Shown: positions 44,878 through 54,033, counted from the stretch's first letter. The stretch is DNA of 64,000 bases from Roseivivax isoporae LMG 25204 (GCF_000521865.1 NZ_JAME01000004.1:62001-126000); one strand, 5' to 3'. Notes: generated by a model from the sequence alone, not told the origin. Numbers and translations: made by a program.

Positions 44878-46257
44878 GGCTTCGTGCCGCGCCGCCGCGC
44901 CGGTCATGTCCCGCACGAGGCTGCCCCAGCGCAGGCCGTCGCCGGCGCCCCCGAGGATCGGCGCCAGGCGATCGGCGCCGCCGGGATAGGCCGCGTCGAT
45001 GGAACGGCGTCCCTTCTCGCGGATTTCGTCGGGCGTGAACGGGCGATCCGGGCCGCCGCGCGCGCTGCGGCATTCGCCGGTCAGCGTCCGTCCGCTGCCG
45101 AGCGTGATGCGCACGCGCGCGGGGCGATCCTCTGGCGCCGGCAGGGCGGGCTCGAACGGCACGAGCGTCACGCGGTCCCGCACCGCGGCAAAACCCGCAT
45201 CGGACAGCGTGTCGGGATGGAACGCGCCGGCATCGGCTGCCCCCGTGAGGAGCGTCGCCGCCGCAACATGCTGCATCGAGAACTTGGCGGCGAGCGTGGT
45301 CCGCGGCGCGGCGTTCTCGAGCTTCAGGGCCTTCTCGTGGGTCTCGATCCGGATCTCGGAGATGTCCGCCGCGTCGAGGACGTGACCGTCGAGTGCGCCC
45401 TGGATCGCCTCGACCGTCGAATGGGCGTACTGACAGCAGGCGTGCATCTTGTGGTAGCCTTGGCTCACCGCCCAGTCGGACCCGAGGTCCGCGGACAGCG
45501 CCTCTGGCTCCGCATCCGCGCCGAGGATGTCGCAGAACACGGCGCGCAGGCTCGAAGACGTTCCGGCGATGCCGATCTCGGCCCAGTCGACGGCCCGCAG
45601 GCCGTTCTGCGCGCAATGCCCCGGCCAGACATTGCGCACCAGCGCCCCCTCGACCGCGTGTCCGAAGGGGCCCGGCACGACCAGCGTCGCGGCGCCCGTG
45701 AGCGCGTCGAGGCGGGTTGCGGCGTCGTGGCCGCGCAGATGCGCCACCGCGGCGGCCGCCCCGATCGTGGCGAGACCGCCATGCGGATGCAGCTTCAGCG
45801 CGGGAAAGCTGAATGCCTTCGCCACGCGGGCGACCGTCTCGTAGCCCACCACGAGCGCCGCCAGCAGGTCGGGCACCGCGGCATCCGCGGCTTCGGCCTC
45901 GGCCAGGAGCGCGGGCAGGACGTAGAGCGCCGCATGGCAGACGACCGGGCGGAAGCCGCCGTCGAGTTCGCACCAGTCGGCCGCGCTGCCGTTGCCAAGC
46001 GCCGCGCTGTAGCGGTCGGTGCGGGTCGACCCGCCGTCGAACACGGTGGCCTCGGCGCGCCCTCCGCTTTCGGCGATCTTGCGGCGCAGGGCCCGGACCT
46101 CGGGTTCGTCCCGCGCGGCGAGCATCGCGCCCAGGTCGTCCCAGAGGATCAGCGCGGCGCGGCGCCGGATGTCCGCGGGCACGGCGTCCGGGGTCAGCCC
46201 GGCGGACCAGTCCGTCAGGGTGCGCAGGTGGGCGAAGATCGGGTCAGGCGGCGTCAT
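44866..46257 (-). CDS. MmgE/PrpD family protein (first copy)
   Basis: A 463-aa member of the MmgE/PrpD (2-methylcitrate dehydratase-like) fold, which includes dehydratases and isomerases such as cis-aconitate decarboxylase. Characteristic segments are AALILWDDLGAMLA, NGSAADWCELDGGF, ALKLHPHGGLATIGAAAA and YHKMHACCQYAHSTVEAI. GGAAGGAG precedes the ATG. It lies 17 bp downstream of a TRAP permease gene in a dctPQM-prpD operon. A second family member is encoded at 54030-55415. A hydroxy- or unsaturated polycarboxylate substrate is likely. Confidence 0.87.
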   Translation of the reverse strand: MTPPDPIFAHLRTLTDWSAGLTPDAVPADIRRRAALILWDDLGAMLAARDEPEVRALRRKIAESGGRAEATVFDGGSTRTDRYSAALGNGSAADWCELDGGFRPVVCHAALYVLPALLAEAEAADAAVPDLLAALVVGYETVARVAKAFSFPALKLHPHGGLATIGAAAAVAHLRGHDAATRLDALTGAATLVVPGPFGHAVEGALVRNVWPGHCAQNGLRAVDWAEIGIAGTSSSLRAVFCDILGADAEPEALSADLGSDWAVSQGYHKMHACCQYAHSTVEAIQGALDGHVLDAADISEIRIETHEKALKLENAAPRTTLAAKFSMQHVAAATLLTGAADAGAFHPDTLSDAGFAAVRDRVTLVPFEPALPAPEDRPARVRITLGSGRTLTGECRSARGGPDRPFTPDEIREKGRRSIDAAYPGGADRLAPILGGAGDGLRWGSLVRDMTGAAARHEAARA

Positions 46258-46274
46258 GTCGGCTCCTTCCGGCG

Positions 46275-47585
46275 TCAGCCGGCGATCGAGGGCAGGAAGG
46301 TCGCGATCTCGGGGAAGAGGATCAGCAGCATCAGCACCAGCGCCTCGAGCCCGATGAAGGGCGCGACGCCGCGGAAGACGTCGCCGAGGCTGAGCGGCAC
46401 GGGCGAGGCGCTGCGCACCACGTAGACGTTGAGCCCGACGGGCGGCGTGATGAGGGAGATCTCCGCCATCTTCACCGCGATGACACCCAGCCAGACCGGG
46501 TCGTAACCGACCTCGGTCATCACCGGGAACATCACCGGCAGCGTCATGATCATGATCGCGATGGGCTCGATGAACATGCCGAGGATCAGGAACAGGAGCG
46601 CGAAGGCCATGAGATAGGCGAAGGGCGGCAGCCCGAGGCCCAGCACCGCCTCGGACACCGTGGCGACGAGCCCGGTATAGGTCAGGAAGCGGGCGAACAG
46701 CATGCCGCCGATGATCACGGTGAAGATGGTCGAGCTTGTCAGCACCGCGTCGCGGAAGGTCTCGGCCAGCACGCCCGCCTTGGCGCGCCGCTTGAGCAGG
46801 ACGATGACGAAGGCGCCGAAGGCCCCGACCGCGCCGGCATAGGTCGGCACGAAGAAGCCGCCGTAGATGCCCCCGATCACCAGCGAGAAGAGCAGGACGA
46901 TCCCCCAGACGTTCTTGAGCGACGAGAGCTTTTCCGACATCGGGATCGGCTTGTCGGGCCGCGGCGCGATCTCGGGGTTCCGCCGGACCATGACGTAGAT
47001 GCCGACCAGGAAGACCACGGCGGTCAGCAGGCCCGGCACCAGTCCCGCGATCAGGAGGATGCCGACCGATTGTTCGGTGATGATCGCGTAGATCACCATC
47101 AGGACGCTCGGGGGGATCATCGCGGCGAGCGTGCCCGAGGCGGCGATCGAGCCCGCGGAGAGCTGCTTGGAATAGCCGAGCTTCGTCATCTCGGGCATGG
47201 CCATGCGGGTGAAGACGGCGGCGTTCACGATGGTCGATCCCGACGCCGCGCCGAACGCGGCGGAGGCGATCGTGGTGGTCATCGCGAGCCCGCCGGGCAG
47301 CCGCGAGACCCAGTTGTAGGCCGCGTGGTAGAGCTCCGTGGTCAGCCCCGCCTGCGTCGCGAGCGAACCCATCAGGATGAACAGGGGAATGACCGCGAGC
47401 GTGAAGGAGTTCGTGGTGCTGAAGGGCACCGTGGCCAGCTGGGCCATCGCCGCGCCCGAGCCGATGGTCAGCGTCATGCCGAGAAGGCCGGCAAGTCCGA
47501 GCGAGACGCCGATATGCGCGCCCGAGATGAGCAGGAACGCGACCAGCGCGATGACGATGAGGGCGGCCGTCACGGGATCGAACAC
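46275..47585 (-). CDS. TRAP transporter large permease subunit (DctM family)
   Basis: A 436-aa membrane protein with about 12 helices, the sodium-driven permease of a TRAP system. Family motifs are FTLAVIPLFILMGSLATQAGL, FGAASGSTIVNAAVFTRMAMPEM, AASGTLAAMIPPSVLMVIYAI and SLITPPVGLNVYVV. It follows the small subunit gene by 34 bp and precedes the MmgE/PrpD gene. Cargo is expected to be a carboxylate, but its identity is unknown. Confidence 0.93.
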   Translation of the reverse strand: MFDPVTAALIVIALVAFLLISGAHIGVSLGLAGLLGMTLTIGSGAAMAQLATVPFSTTNSFTLAVIPLFILMGSLATQAGLTTELYHAAYNWVSRLPGGLAMTTTIASAAFGAASGSTIVNAAVFTRMAMPEMTKLGYSKQLSAGSIAASGTLAAMIPPSVLMVIYAIITEQSVGILLIAGLVPGLLTAVVFLVGIYVMVRRNPEIAPRPDKPIPMSEKLSSLKNVWGIVLLFSLVIGGIYGGFFVPTYAGAVGAFGAFVIVLLKRRAKAGVLAETFRDAVLTSSTIFTVIIGGMLFARFLTYTGLVATVSEAVLGLGLPPFAYLMAFALLFLILGMFIEPIAIMIMTLPVMFPVMTEVGYDPVWLGVIAVKMAEISLITPPVGLNVYVVRSASPVPLSLGDVFRGVAPFIGLEALVLMLLILFPEIATFLPSIAG

Positions 47586-47619
47586 GTGGGAAACCTTTCT
47601 GGGGGCGGAGCGGGGCAGG

Positions 47620-48129
47620 TCAGCCCAGCTCGAAGTCCTTCGGCTGGCCGAAGGTCGCGAAGTCCTTCAGCAGGTCGAGGCAGAGTTGAACGATGTAGAG
47701 GCCGGCCCCGAGCACGACGGCGATGCGCGCGGGCAGGAGCGGGAAGCTCACGAGTCCCGACGTGGCCTCGCCGATCTGGTAGCTGAAGAGCGCCTCGTTG
47801 TAGGCCTGCCAGGTCAGCAGGCCGAAGAAGACGATGCCGCTCAGCGAGGCCACGATGTCCATGACGGATCGGAGCTTCGGCCCGGCCTGGAGATAGGCCA
47901 GTTCCACCCTGAGGTGCCGCTGCCGGATCTGGGCGTAGGCGAGTCCGCCGAAGACGATCAGCACCATGGTGCTTTCGGTGACTTCGAGCGCGCCGGGCAG
48001 CGGCTTGTTGAAGAGCGAGCCGATCACGTCGCCCATGCCGAGGAACATCGAGATCATCAGCCCGACGCCGCCCAGCAGCACGGCGAGGAACGCCATGGGC
48101 TCGATGATCCGTTGTGCACGGTCCAGCAT
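47620..48129 (-). CDS. TRAP transporter small permease subunit (DctQ family)
   Basis: A 169-aa protein with four membrane helices. The start IIEPMAFLAVLLGGVGLMISMFLGMGDVI and the LRVELAYL segment after helix 2 are typical for DctQ. It lies between the binding protein and the large permease on the minus strand and forms the membrane unit with DctM. Confidence 0.9.
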   Translation of the reverse strand: MLDRAQRIIEPMAFLAVLLGGVGLMISMFLGMGDVIGSLFNKPLPGALEVTESTMVLIVFGGLAYAQIRQRHLRVELAYLQAGPKLRSVMDIVASLSGIVFFGLLTWQAYNEALFSYQIGEATSGLVSFPLLPARIAVVLGAGLYIVQLCLDLLKDFATFGQPKDFELG

Positions 48130-48203
48130 TGCCAGTCTCCGTCATGCCAAGGCGCGGGCGGCACCTCGGCCGCCCGCGTGGAATCTTCGGTGAAGTGGGG
48201 GCG

Positions 48204-49214
48204 TCAGTCGGCCATCAGCTCGCGCCAGGCATCGGCAGTCTCCTGCGCCGCCTCGCCCTTGCCACGGCCCTCGAGCTCCTCGACCCACTGGGCCAGCATG
48301 TCGGGCGCAGCCTCGTCCCACTGGGCCAGCTGCTCGTCGGTATAGGCGTGGATCGTGGCGCCTTCGGCCTCGACGGCCTCGGCGGACCCGGCTTCGCTGG
48401 CGTCGACCCACTCGACGTAGCGCTGCTGGGCCTTCTCCGCCTCTTCCATGATGATCGTCCGGATGTCCTCGGGCAGGCGTTGCCAGGTGCGCTCGCCGAC
48501 GACCACCATGTGTCCCGCCATGGACAGCGCCGGGCCGCACAGGTTCGGGCCCGGCTCGTAAAGGCGATAGGCCTCGATGTTGCCGATGTTGACGAAGGCA
48601 TAGTCGAGGGTGCCGCGTTCCAGCGCCTCGTACTGGTCGCCTGCGGGCACCGATTGCGGCACCGCGCCGACGGCGTCCATCATCTTGGGGATGTCCGACC
48701 CGAAGGTGCGGACCTTCTTGCCCTGCAACCCGTCGAGGGTCTGGCACTCGTCCGACGGGCCGGCAAAGTAGTAGGACCCGAGCGGCTGGTGGAACAGCCG
48801 GCGCACGCGCAACTGGTCGAGCTCTTCCTTGAAGGCCGGGATGTTGTCGTAGGCATATTCGGCCGCCTCGATGGCCTCGCCGGGCGAGCCGAAGACGAAC
48901 GGGATCTGCAGCGCCTTCGCGAACAGCAGCTGGTTGGCGTAGTATCCCGGGACGACCGAGGCGATGTCGACCGCGCCGCGGCCGGCGAGCGTCAGCAGTT
49001 CGTCGCCGGCGCCGAGACCTCCGGAATAGACCACGTTGAATTCGACGCGGCCTTCGGTGCGTTCTTCCACGGCGGCGATGAACTCGTCCTCGACCTCGAG
49101 GAACGGGCCGTTCGCCAGGTAGTGGCCCCAGTTGAGCCGGAATTCCTGCGCCTGGGCCGCGCCTGCGCCGAGCGCCGTCGCGAGGAGCGTTGTCGTGACC
49201 AACCTGTTGAGCAT
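48204..49214 (-). CDS. TRAP transporter substrate-binding protein (DctP family)
   Basis: A 336-aa periplasmic protein with a signal peptide (MLNRLVTTTLLATALGAGAAQA). DctP features are LNWGHYLANGPF, GAVDIASVVPGYYANQL, GLQGKKVRTFGS and VPAGDQYEALERGTLDYAFVN. The Arg in KVRTFG is the usual carboxylate-binding residue, so an organic acid ligand is expected. It is the first gene of a minus-strand transport operon. A 15-bp box shared with a GntR promoter stands 86 bp upstream of the start. Confidence 0.92.
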   Translation of the reverse strand: MLNRLVTTTLLATALGAGAAQAQEFRLNWGHYLANGPFLEVEDEFIAAVEERTEGRVEFNVVYSGGLGAGDELLTLAGRGAVDIASVVPGYYANQLLFAKALQIPFVFGSPGEAIEAAEYAYDNIPAFKEELDQLRVRRLFHQPLGSYYFAGPSDECQTLDGLQGKKVRTFGSDIPKMMDAVGAVPQSVPAGDQYEALERGTLDYAFVNIGNIEAYRLYEPGPNLCGPALSMAGHMVVVGERTWQRLPEDIRTIIMEEAEKAQQRYVEWVDASEAGSAEAVEAEGATIHAYTDEQLAQWDEAAPDMLAQWVEELEGRGKGEAAQETADAWRELMAD

Positions 49215-49299
49215 CTAGTGACCTTTCATTCTGATGGGGTGCCCGTTTGCGGGTTCTTGGAGCGGTCCGGCCTCGGGGGCCGATCCTGCAATCTGCGAT

Positions 49300-49314
49300 C
49301 TGTTAACAGTTTAC
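49300..49314. promoter_or_regulatory. GntR-type operator copy 1 (CTGTTAACAGTTTAC)
   Basis: CTGTTAACAGTTTAC lies between dctP (minus, start 49214) and the nitroreductase-methyltransferase gene (plus, start 49369). Its first ten bases are a perfect palindrome. The same 15-mer with one change occurs at 58453-58467 upstream of an FCD-type GntR gene. Shared boxes in both divergent regions mark a common regulon. Confidence 0.75.
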
Positions 49315-49368
49315 ATTAGAGCCCCGCCCTGTCAATAAATGCAAGAGCCAAGCGCAAGGGAAATCGTG

Positions 49369-50733
49369 ATGCATCCGCAAACCCCCGGTGCCGCCCAACA
49401 TTTTGGCACCGATGCCGAGGTCCAGGCGATCCTCGACCGCCTCGCCGCCCGCCATTCCTGCCGGGCCTTCGACGGGCAGCCCATGGACCAAGAGGTGATC
49501 CGGCGCATCGTGCTGGACGGCACGCAGGCGCCGTCGTCCTGCAACCAGCAGCAATGGCATTTCGTCGTGGTCACCGACCGCGACACGCTCCGCCAGGCCC
49601 GCGACATCGCCGGCGGAAACCCGCATTTCGCCGAGTGCAGCGCCCTCATCTACCTCACCTTCCAGAAGGGCTGGGCGCACCGGAACTACTCGGTCGTGCA
49701 ATCGGTGGGCGCGGCCGCCTACCACATGCTCCTGAGCACGCATCTGCGCGGCTATTCCGGCATCTGGAACGCCGGGGTCGGCGAACATGCCGAGTTGCGC
49801 GAGATGCTGGGCATCCCGCAGATCTTCGAGATCCTGGGGGCACTCGCCATCGGCCGCGCCGCCGAGACCGCGCCAGGACTGAAGGCGCCGCGCCGGCCCG
49901 ACGACACCATCCTGTCCTTCGAGCGGTTCGATCGCCCCGCGCACACCGTCTACCCGGTGAAGCCCGCCGACAGCTACCCGGCCGACCGCATCGCCAACCA
50001 CGACAACCCTTTCGCCGAATGGGATCCGGTGCGCTGGAGCTGGGACCAGCTCGGCGACCTGCGCGGCTATTCGGTCTGGGCCAAGTCCCCGACGGCGGGC
50101 GTGTTCGTCTCGGCCCGGCACGGCGCGGCGACCGCGCGCGAGATGGATGTCCTCGGGCCCGTGGCGCCCGGCGCCCGGGTGGCCGAGATCATGCCGTGGG
50201 GCGGGACCACGACGGTCGACCTGCTGCGGCATTTGCCCGAGGACGTGCGGCTCGACGTGGTCGAGCTGTCCGACCACAACCTGTCCTTCATCCGCGAACG
50301 GCTCCGGCAGGAAGGCCTGACGCGCGAGGGCACGGCTTTCCTGCGCGCGGACGGCGGCCGTCTGCCCTTCGAGGACGGCAGCCTCGACATCGTGTACTTC
50401 CCCCAGTCGCTGGAGCAGGTGCCGGATCTCGGCGGCATCCTCGACGAGGCGCGGCGGGTGCTGAGGCCCGGTGGCACGCTTCTTGCCGGCGTGCGCAACA
50501 TGACCTCGCGCTACGGCCGCGAGTGGCGCGCGGTGGAGAGCCGGGGGCAGGTTCCGCTGCAGGGGCCTTTCGTTCCGCTTGCGGCCCGCACGGTCCGCGA
50601 TGCCGTCGCCGCGCGGTTCGCGATCGAGGACGAGGCGGGGATCGGCCTCGCCGCGGGTCACGAGGCCGACCTGGTGCGGGGCTGGGGACGTCATCGCCGC
50701 CGCATCTACGTCGTGCGCGCGCGCAAGGACTGA
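49369..50733 (+). CDS. Nitroreductase domain fused to a SAM-dependent methyltransferase domain
   Basis: A 454-aa protein. The N-terminal part (about residues 10-205) is a nitroreductase-family FMN domain: SCRAFDGQPMDQEVIRRI, QAPSSCNQQQWHFVVV, and GIWNAGVGEHAELREMLGIP. The C-terminal part (about 250-420) is a class I methyltransferase: VAEIMPWGGTTTVDLL as a variant SAM loop, LDVVELSDHNLSF, SLDIVYFPQSLEQV and LRPGGTLLAGVRN. An AAGGGA ribosome site supports the ATG at 49369; an ATG at 49339 is possible. The pairing of a redox or flavin-processing domain with a methyltransferase is unusual. Its place beside the operator box ties it to the neighbouring regulon. Confidence 0.85.
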   Translation: MHPQTPGAAQHFGTDAEVQAILDRLAARHSCRAFDGQPMDQEVIRRIVLDGTQAPSSCNQQQWHFVVVTDRDTLRQARDIAGGNPHFAECSALIYLTFQKGWAHRNYSVVQSVGAAAYHMLLSTHLRGYSGIWNAGVGEHAELREMLGIPQIFEILGALAIGRAAETAPGLKAPRRPDDTILSFERFDRPAHTVYPVKPADSYPADRIANHDNPFAEWDPVRWSWDQLGDLRGYSVWAKSPTAGVFVSARHGAATAREMDVLGPVAPGARVAEIMPWGGTTTVDLLRHLPEDVRLDVVELSDHNLSFIRERLRQEGLTREGTAFLRADGGRLPFEDGSLDIVYFPQSLEQVPDLGGILDEARRVLRPGGTLLAGVRNMTSRYGREWRAVESRGQVPLQGPFVPLAARTVRDAVAARFAIEDEAGIGLAAGHEADLVRGWGRHRRRIYVVRARKD

Positions 50734-50740
50734 CGGGCGC

Positions 50741-51634
50741 TCAACTGCCCGGCACGATGCCGGGCGCGAGGCCCGCGCAATGATCGTGCACGCCGCCGAC
50801 CGTGGTGATCCAGAGCGCGTCGCGGTGCTGCAGGATGTGGGTCAGTGCCCGGCGCAGCGCCCTGAGGCGGTAGGGCTGTCCGAACACGAAGGGGTGCGTC
50901 ACGAGCGTGAAGACCAGCGGCCGCGTGCGCGACTGGTGCAGCATCTCGTCGAACTGGTCGACGATCATGCGCTCGAAGGACATGGCGCTTTCCTGCCGGA
51001 AGACCATCGAGGGCGAATCGTTCAGCTCGACCGAATAGGGCACCGACATGATCCGCCCCGCGCGCGTGCGCATCCAGAACGGCTGGTCGTCGGCGGGCCA
51101 GTCCAGCATGAAGCGGTAGCCCGCCTCGGCGAGGAGGTCGAGCGTCACCTCGCTCTGGGCGAAGTACGGCCCCATCCAGCCCTTGGGCTGGTAGCCCAGA
51201 TGCGCGATCAGCTCCTCGGTCGCCTCCGCGATCAGCGTGCGCTCCTCGGCCTCCGGGCGGTCGTCCTGCCGCTCGCCGTTGGTGCGCCCGTGGCCCACGA
51301 CCTCGTCGCCGCGCGCCACGATCCGCTCGAGGATCTGCGGATGGGCGGCGAGCAGGCCGGAATTGGTGTTGTGCGAGGCGGGCAGGCCCAGCTCGTCGAG
51401 GAGGTCGAAGAGATACCATTGGCCGACGCGGTTGCCGTAGTCGCGCCAGGCATAGTTGCGGTGGGTCTGCGGCGCGCCGAGGACGGCGCTGTCCGATCCG
51501 AGACCCTCGCGGTAGCCGAAGATCTCGAGGTTGTTGCAGAGGCAGAAGGCAAGGCGCTTGCCGCCCGGCCAGGAATAGTCCGGGCGGTCGGGCAGGGGGA
51601 TGTAGTCGTAGCGGCCGTGCGTGCGCAGTTTCAT
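50741..51634 (-). CDS. Polysaccharide deacetylase-fold protein, PuuE-allantoinase-like
   Basis: A 297-aa NodB-fold protein without signal peptide, so cytosolic. The pattern follows the PuuE/cyclic-imidase branch: LAFCLCNNLEIF, HNTNSGLLAAHPQILERI, GDEVVGHGRTNGE, GWMGPYFAQSEVTLDLLAEAGY and PLVFTLVTHPFVFGQPYR. The usual metal motif HxxxH reads HGRTN, so the second His is missing, as in metal-independent relatives. Members of this branch hydrolyse allantoin or cyclic imides instead of sugars. It lies 1 bp downstream of the asparaginase-like gene in a long minus-strand operon of amide-handling enzymes. Confidence 0.82.
   Translation of the reverse strand: MKLRTHGRYDYIPLPDRPDYSWPGGKRLAFCLCNNLEIFGYREGLGSDSAVLGAPQTHRNYAWRDYGNRVGQWYLFDLLDELGLPASHNTNSGLLAAHPQILERIVARGDEVVGHGRTNGERQDDRPEAEERTLIAEATEELIAHLGYQPKGWMGPYFAQSEVTLDLLAEAGYRFMLDWPADDQPFWMRTRAGRIMSVPYSVELNDSPSMVFRQESAMSFERMIVDQFDEMLHQSRTRPLVFTLVTHPFVFGQPYRLRALRRALTHILQHRDALWITTVGGVHDHCAGLAPGIVPGS
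50747..50765. terminator. Perfect hairpin at convergent gene ends
   Basis: GCCCGGCA, loop CGA, TGCCGGGC: an 8-bp perfect stem lying 14 bp past the stop of the plus-strand fusion gene. It overlaps the last codons of the minus-strand deacetylase gene. It probably terminates the plus-strand transcript and maybe the other. Confidence 0.5.
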
Positions 51635-51635
51635 G

Positions 51636-52640
51636 TCAGACCTCGTCGAAATCCTGTTGCAGGCGCTCGGGATCGGCGGTGCGCGTCAGGCCGAGCATGA
51701 GAAGGATGCGCGCCTTGTGCGGCGGCAGGTCGCCGCCGGCGATCCACCCGCCACGGGCAAGCGCGTCGCGCCGGGCGACGCGGCCGCTGCCGGCGCGGCT
51801 GCACTGGACCACGGCCACGCCCTGCCGCGCGGCATCCGCCAGCGCGTCGCGTTCGGCGGGCGAGGTCATGCCGGGCGCGAAACCTGCGGAGACGAGGCCG
51901 CTTGCGCCGGCCGCAAGGCAGGCGCGCGCCATCACGTCGTCGCCGCCCGCCACCGCGTAGAGGACGTCGACCCGCGGCAGCGCCTCGATCCGCGCCGGAT
52001 CGAAGCGGAGCCCCGCGCGGTCCGGGCGGCGACGGAACACCACCCGGTCGGCGTCGACCACGCCGATCGGCCCGTACGCGCCCGACACGAAGGCCTGCAG
52101 CCGGTACGTCGAGCGCTTGGAGACGTCGCGCGCCGCGTGGACCTCGTCGTTCAGCACCACCAGCACGCCGCGGTCGCGGGCCTCGGGGGCGATCACGGTC
52201 CGGAGCGCGGCGGCGGCGTTCGAGACCGCGTCGCTGCCGGCGGTATGCAGGGGACGCTGCGCCCCGACCAGCACCACGGGCCGGTCGCTCTCTACCGTCA
52301 GGTCGAGGAAGAAGGCGGTTTCCTCCAGCGTCGCCGTCCCGTGAAGGATCATCACCCCGGCAAGCTCCGGATCGGCATCGAGCGTCTCCTGCACGGTGCG
52401 GGCGAGGGCCAGCCAGTCATCGGGGCCGATCTTGCTGGACCCGACCTCGCGGAACGGAACCGGGCGAAGATCTGCGAAGGCGGCGAGCTCGGGCATCTCG
52501 GCCAGGACCTCGGCGGCGGCAAGCTTGGTGCCGGTCTCGGGATAGTCGAGCGTGTCGAACGGCCCCGACACGACGGTCGAGATCGTGCCGCCGCACCCGA
52601 TCAGCGCGACCCGCGGCAGCGATGTCCCGGGAGCCGCCAT
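51636..52640 (-). CDS. Asparaginase-family protein with Asp-to-Ala change in the TDT motif
   Basis: A 334-aa asparaginase/glutaminase-fold protein, cytosolic. The first nucleophile loop is intact (CGGTISTV, T19). The second signature, normally HGTDT, reads HGTATLEET, so the Asp that orders the catalytic Thr is A103. The third motif keeps Lys (ARDVSKRST, K175). The loss of Asp makes ordinary asparagine hydrolysis doubtful and suggests a changed substrate. It is flanked at 1-bp gaps by the deacetylase-fold gene and the cyclic amidohydrolase gene. It probably acts on an amide released from the cyclic compound. Confidence 0.82.
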   Translation of the reverse strand: MAAPGTSLPRVALIGCGGTISTVVSGPFDTLDYPETGTKLAAAEVLAEMPELAAFADLRPVPFREVGSSKIGPDDWLALARTVQETLDADPELAGVMILHGTATLEETAFFLDLTVESDRPVVLVGAQRPLHTAGSDAVSNAAAALRTVIAPEARDRGVLVVLNDEVHAARDVSKRSTYRLQAFVSGAYGPIGVVDADRVVFRRRPDRAGLRFDPARIEALPRVDVLYAVAGGDDVMARACLAAGASGLVSAGFAPGMTSPAERDALADAARQGVAVVQCSRAGSGRVARRDALARGGWIAGGDLPPHKARILLMLGLTRTADPERLQQDFDEV

Positions 52641-52641
52641 C

Positions 52642-54033
52642 TCAGTGCCTCAGCGTGCGGTGCTGGTAGCGGCCTGTCCCGGCCGCGTCCGGCACGAGCG
52701 CGCCCGCGCGCACCACGCCCCGGCCCCGCACGAAGGTGTCGGTGACCTTGCCCTGGAACGTCCAGCCCTCGTAGATCGAGTAACCCGCCGAGGACACCAC
52801 GTCCTCGCGCCGCAGGGTGTACTCGGCATCGAGGTCGACCAAGGCCAGGTCCGCGTCGAGCCCGACGGCGATCCGCCCCTTGCGGTCGGACAGGCCCATG
52901 AGTCGGGCGGGGGTCTCGCACAGCAGCGCGACGATGCGTTCGAGCGGCAGGCCGCGGTTGCGGTATCCCTCGGTCAGCATGACCGGAAGCAGCGTCTCCA
53001 TGCCGGGGCAGCCGGGCGAGGCCTTCCAGATGCCGCCGTCCTTCGAGGTGATGTCGCGGTGCACGTGATCGGTGGCGACGGTGTCGATGTCGCCGTCGTG
53101 GATCGCCTGCCAGAGCCGCTCGCGGTCTTCCGGGTGCCGCAGCGGCGGGTTTATCTTGCCGACGACGCCGCCCTCCCACGTCACGTCGTGCGTCAGGTAG
53201 TGCGGGCAGGTCTCGAGGTGCACCACGTCGCCCGCCAGTCGCCGGGCAAGCGCGGCCTCGAGCGCCGCGGTCGAGGACGTGTGCACGACGTAGAGCGGCG
53301 CGCCCGCCTGGTTGGCGAGGTAGGCTGCGCGCTGCACGGCGTCGCCTTCGACGAAACCCGGACGCGTCGCGTCCCACGCGGCCAGCCCGCCCGTCCCCTC
53401 GGGATCGGCGCCCATCACGCGCGCGCGGAAGGTCCAGGCGACCTCGATGCTTTCGGGGTGGGGATTGACCATGCCGCCATGCTCGGCCGCAAGCTCGGCC
53501 AGCCGGTACAGGAACCCGTCGTCGATGTCGGGCAGGCCCAGCCGTTCACCCTCGCCGCCCCGGTTGTTCATGAAGGTCTTCAGCGTCGGGGCGCCGTATT
53601 CGGTGATGTAGCGCGGGACCTCGGCCAGCTGCTCCTCGGTCGACACGATGGGGTGGTAGCCGAAGTCGATGCGCGATCCTGCCTCGGTGACCGCCACGAC
53701 CTCGTCGAAGATGCCGGAATAGGGTCCGGTCGACATGAGGTAGGGGATCATGCACGTCACGCCGCCAAGTGCCGCCGAGGCGGATTCGCGGTCGGCATCC
53801 TCGGGCACCTGCGGGCGCGAGATGTCCTTGCCGTGTCCGAGGTGCAGGTGCGCGTCGATGACGCCGGGAAGGATCACCCGGCCGTCGGCCGCGACCGTTT
53901 CGTCGGCCTCGGCGCCGTGTCCGGGCGCCAGGATGGCGGAAATCCGTCCGTCGGTCACCGCGATGTCGCACCGCGTGCGGCCGGTTCCGGGCAGGATCGC
54001 CTCGCCCCCGGTGATCAGCAGGTCGTGTCTCAT
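52642..54033 (-). CDS. Cyclic amidohydrolase (dihydroorotase/dihydropyrimidinase/allantoinase family)
   Basis: A 463-aa metal-dependent hydrolase that opens a cyclic amide ring. The HxH motif is DAHLHLGHG (H62, H64) and the bridging carboxylated lysine is K152 in PTLKTFMN. Metal-binding His follow in NPHPES and YVVHTSS, and the catalytic Asp is in TVATDHVHRD. Within the family it may be a hydantoinase, dihydropyrimidinase, allantoinase or enamidase; sequence alone does not decide. It overlaps the second MmgE/PrpD gene by 4 bp. Confidence 0.87.
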   Translation of the reverse strand: MRHDLLITGGEAILPGTGRTRCDIAVTDGRISAILAPGHGAEADETVAADGRVILPGVIDAHLHLGHGKDISRPQVPEDADRESASAALGGVTCMIPYLMSTGPYSGIFDEVVAVTEAGSRIDFGYHPIVSTEEQLAEVPRYITEYGAPTLKTFMNNRGGEGERLGLPDIDDGFLYRLAELAAEHGGMVNPHPESIEVAWTFRARVMGADPEGTGGLAAWDATRPGFVEGDAVQRAAYLANQAGAPLYVVHTSSTAALEAALARRLAGDVVHLETCPHYLTHDVTWEGGVVGKINPPLRHPEDRERLWQAIHDGDIDTVATDHVHRDITSKDGGIWKASPGCPGMETLLPVMLTEGYRNRGLPLERIVALLCETPARLMGLSDRKGRIAVGLDADLALVDLDAEYTLRREDVVSSAGYSIYEGWTFQGKVTDTFVRGRGVVRAGALVPDAAGTGRYQHRTLRH

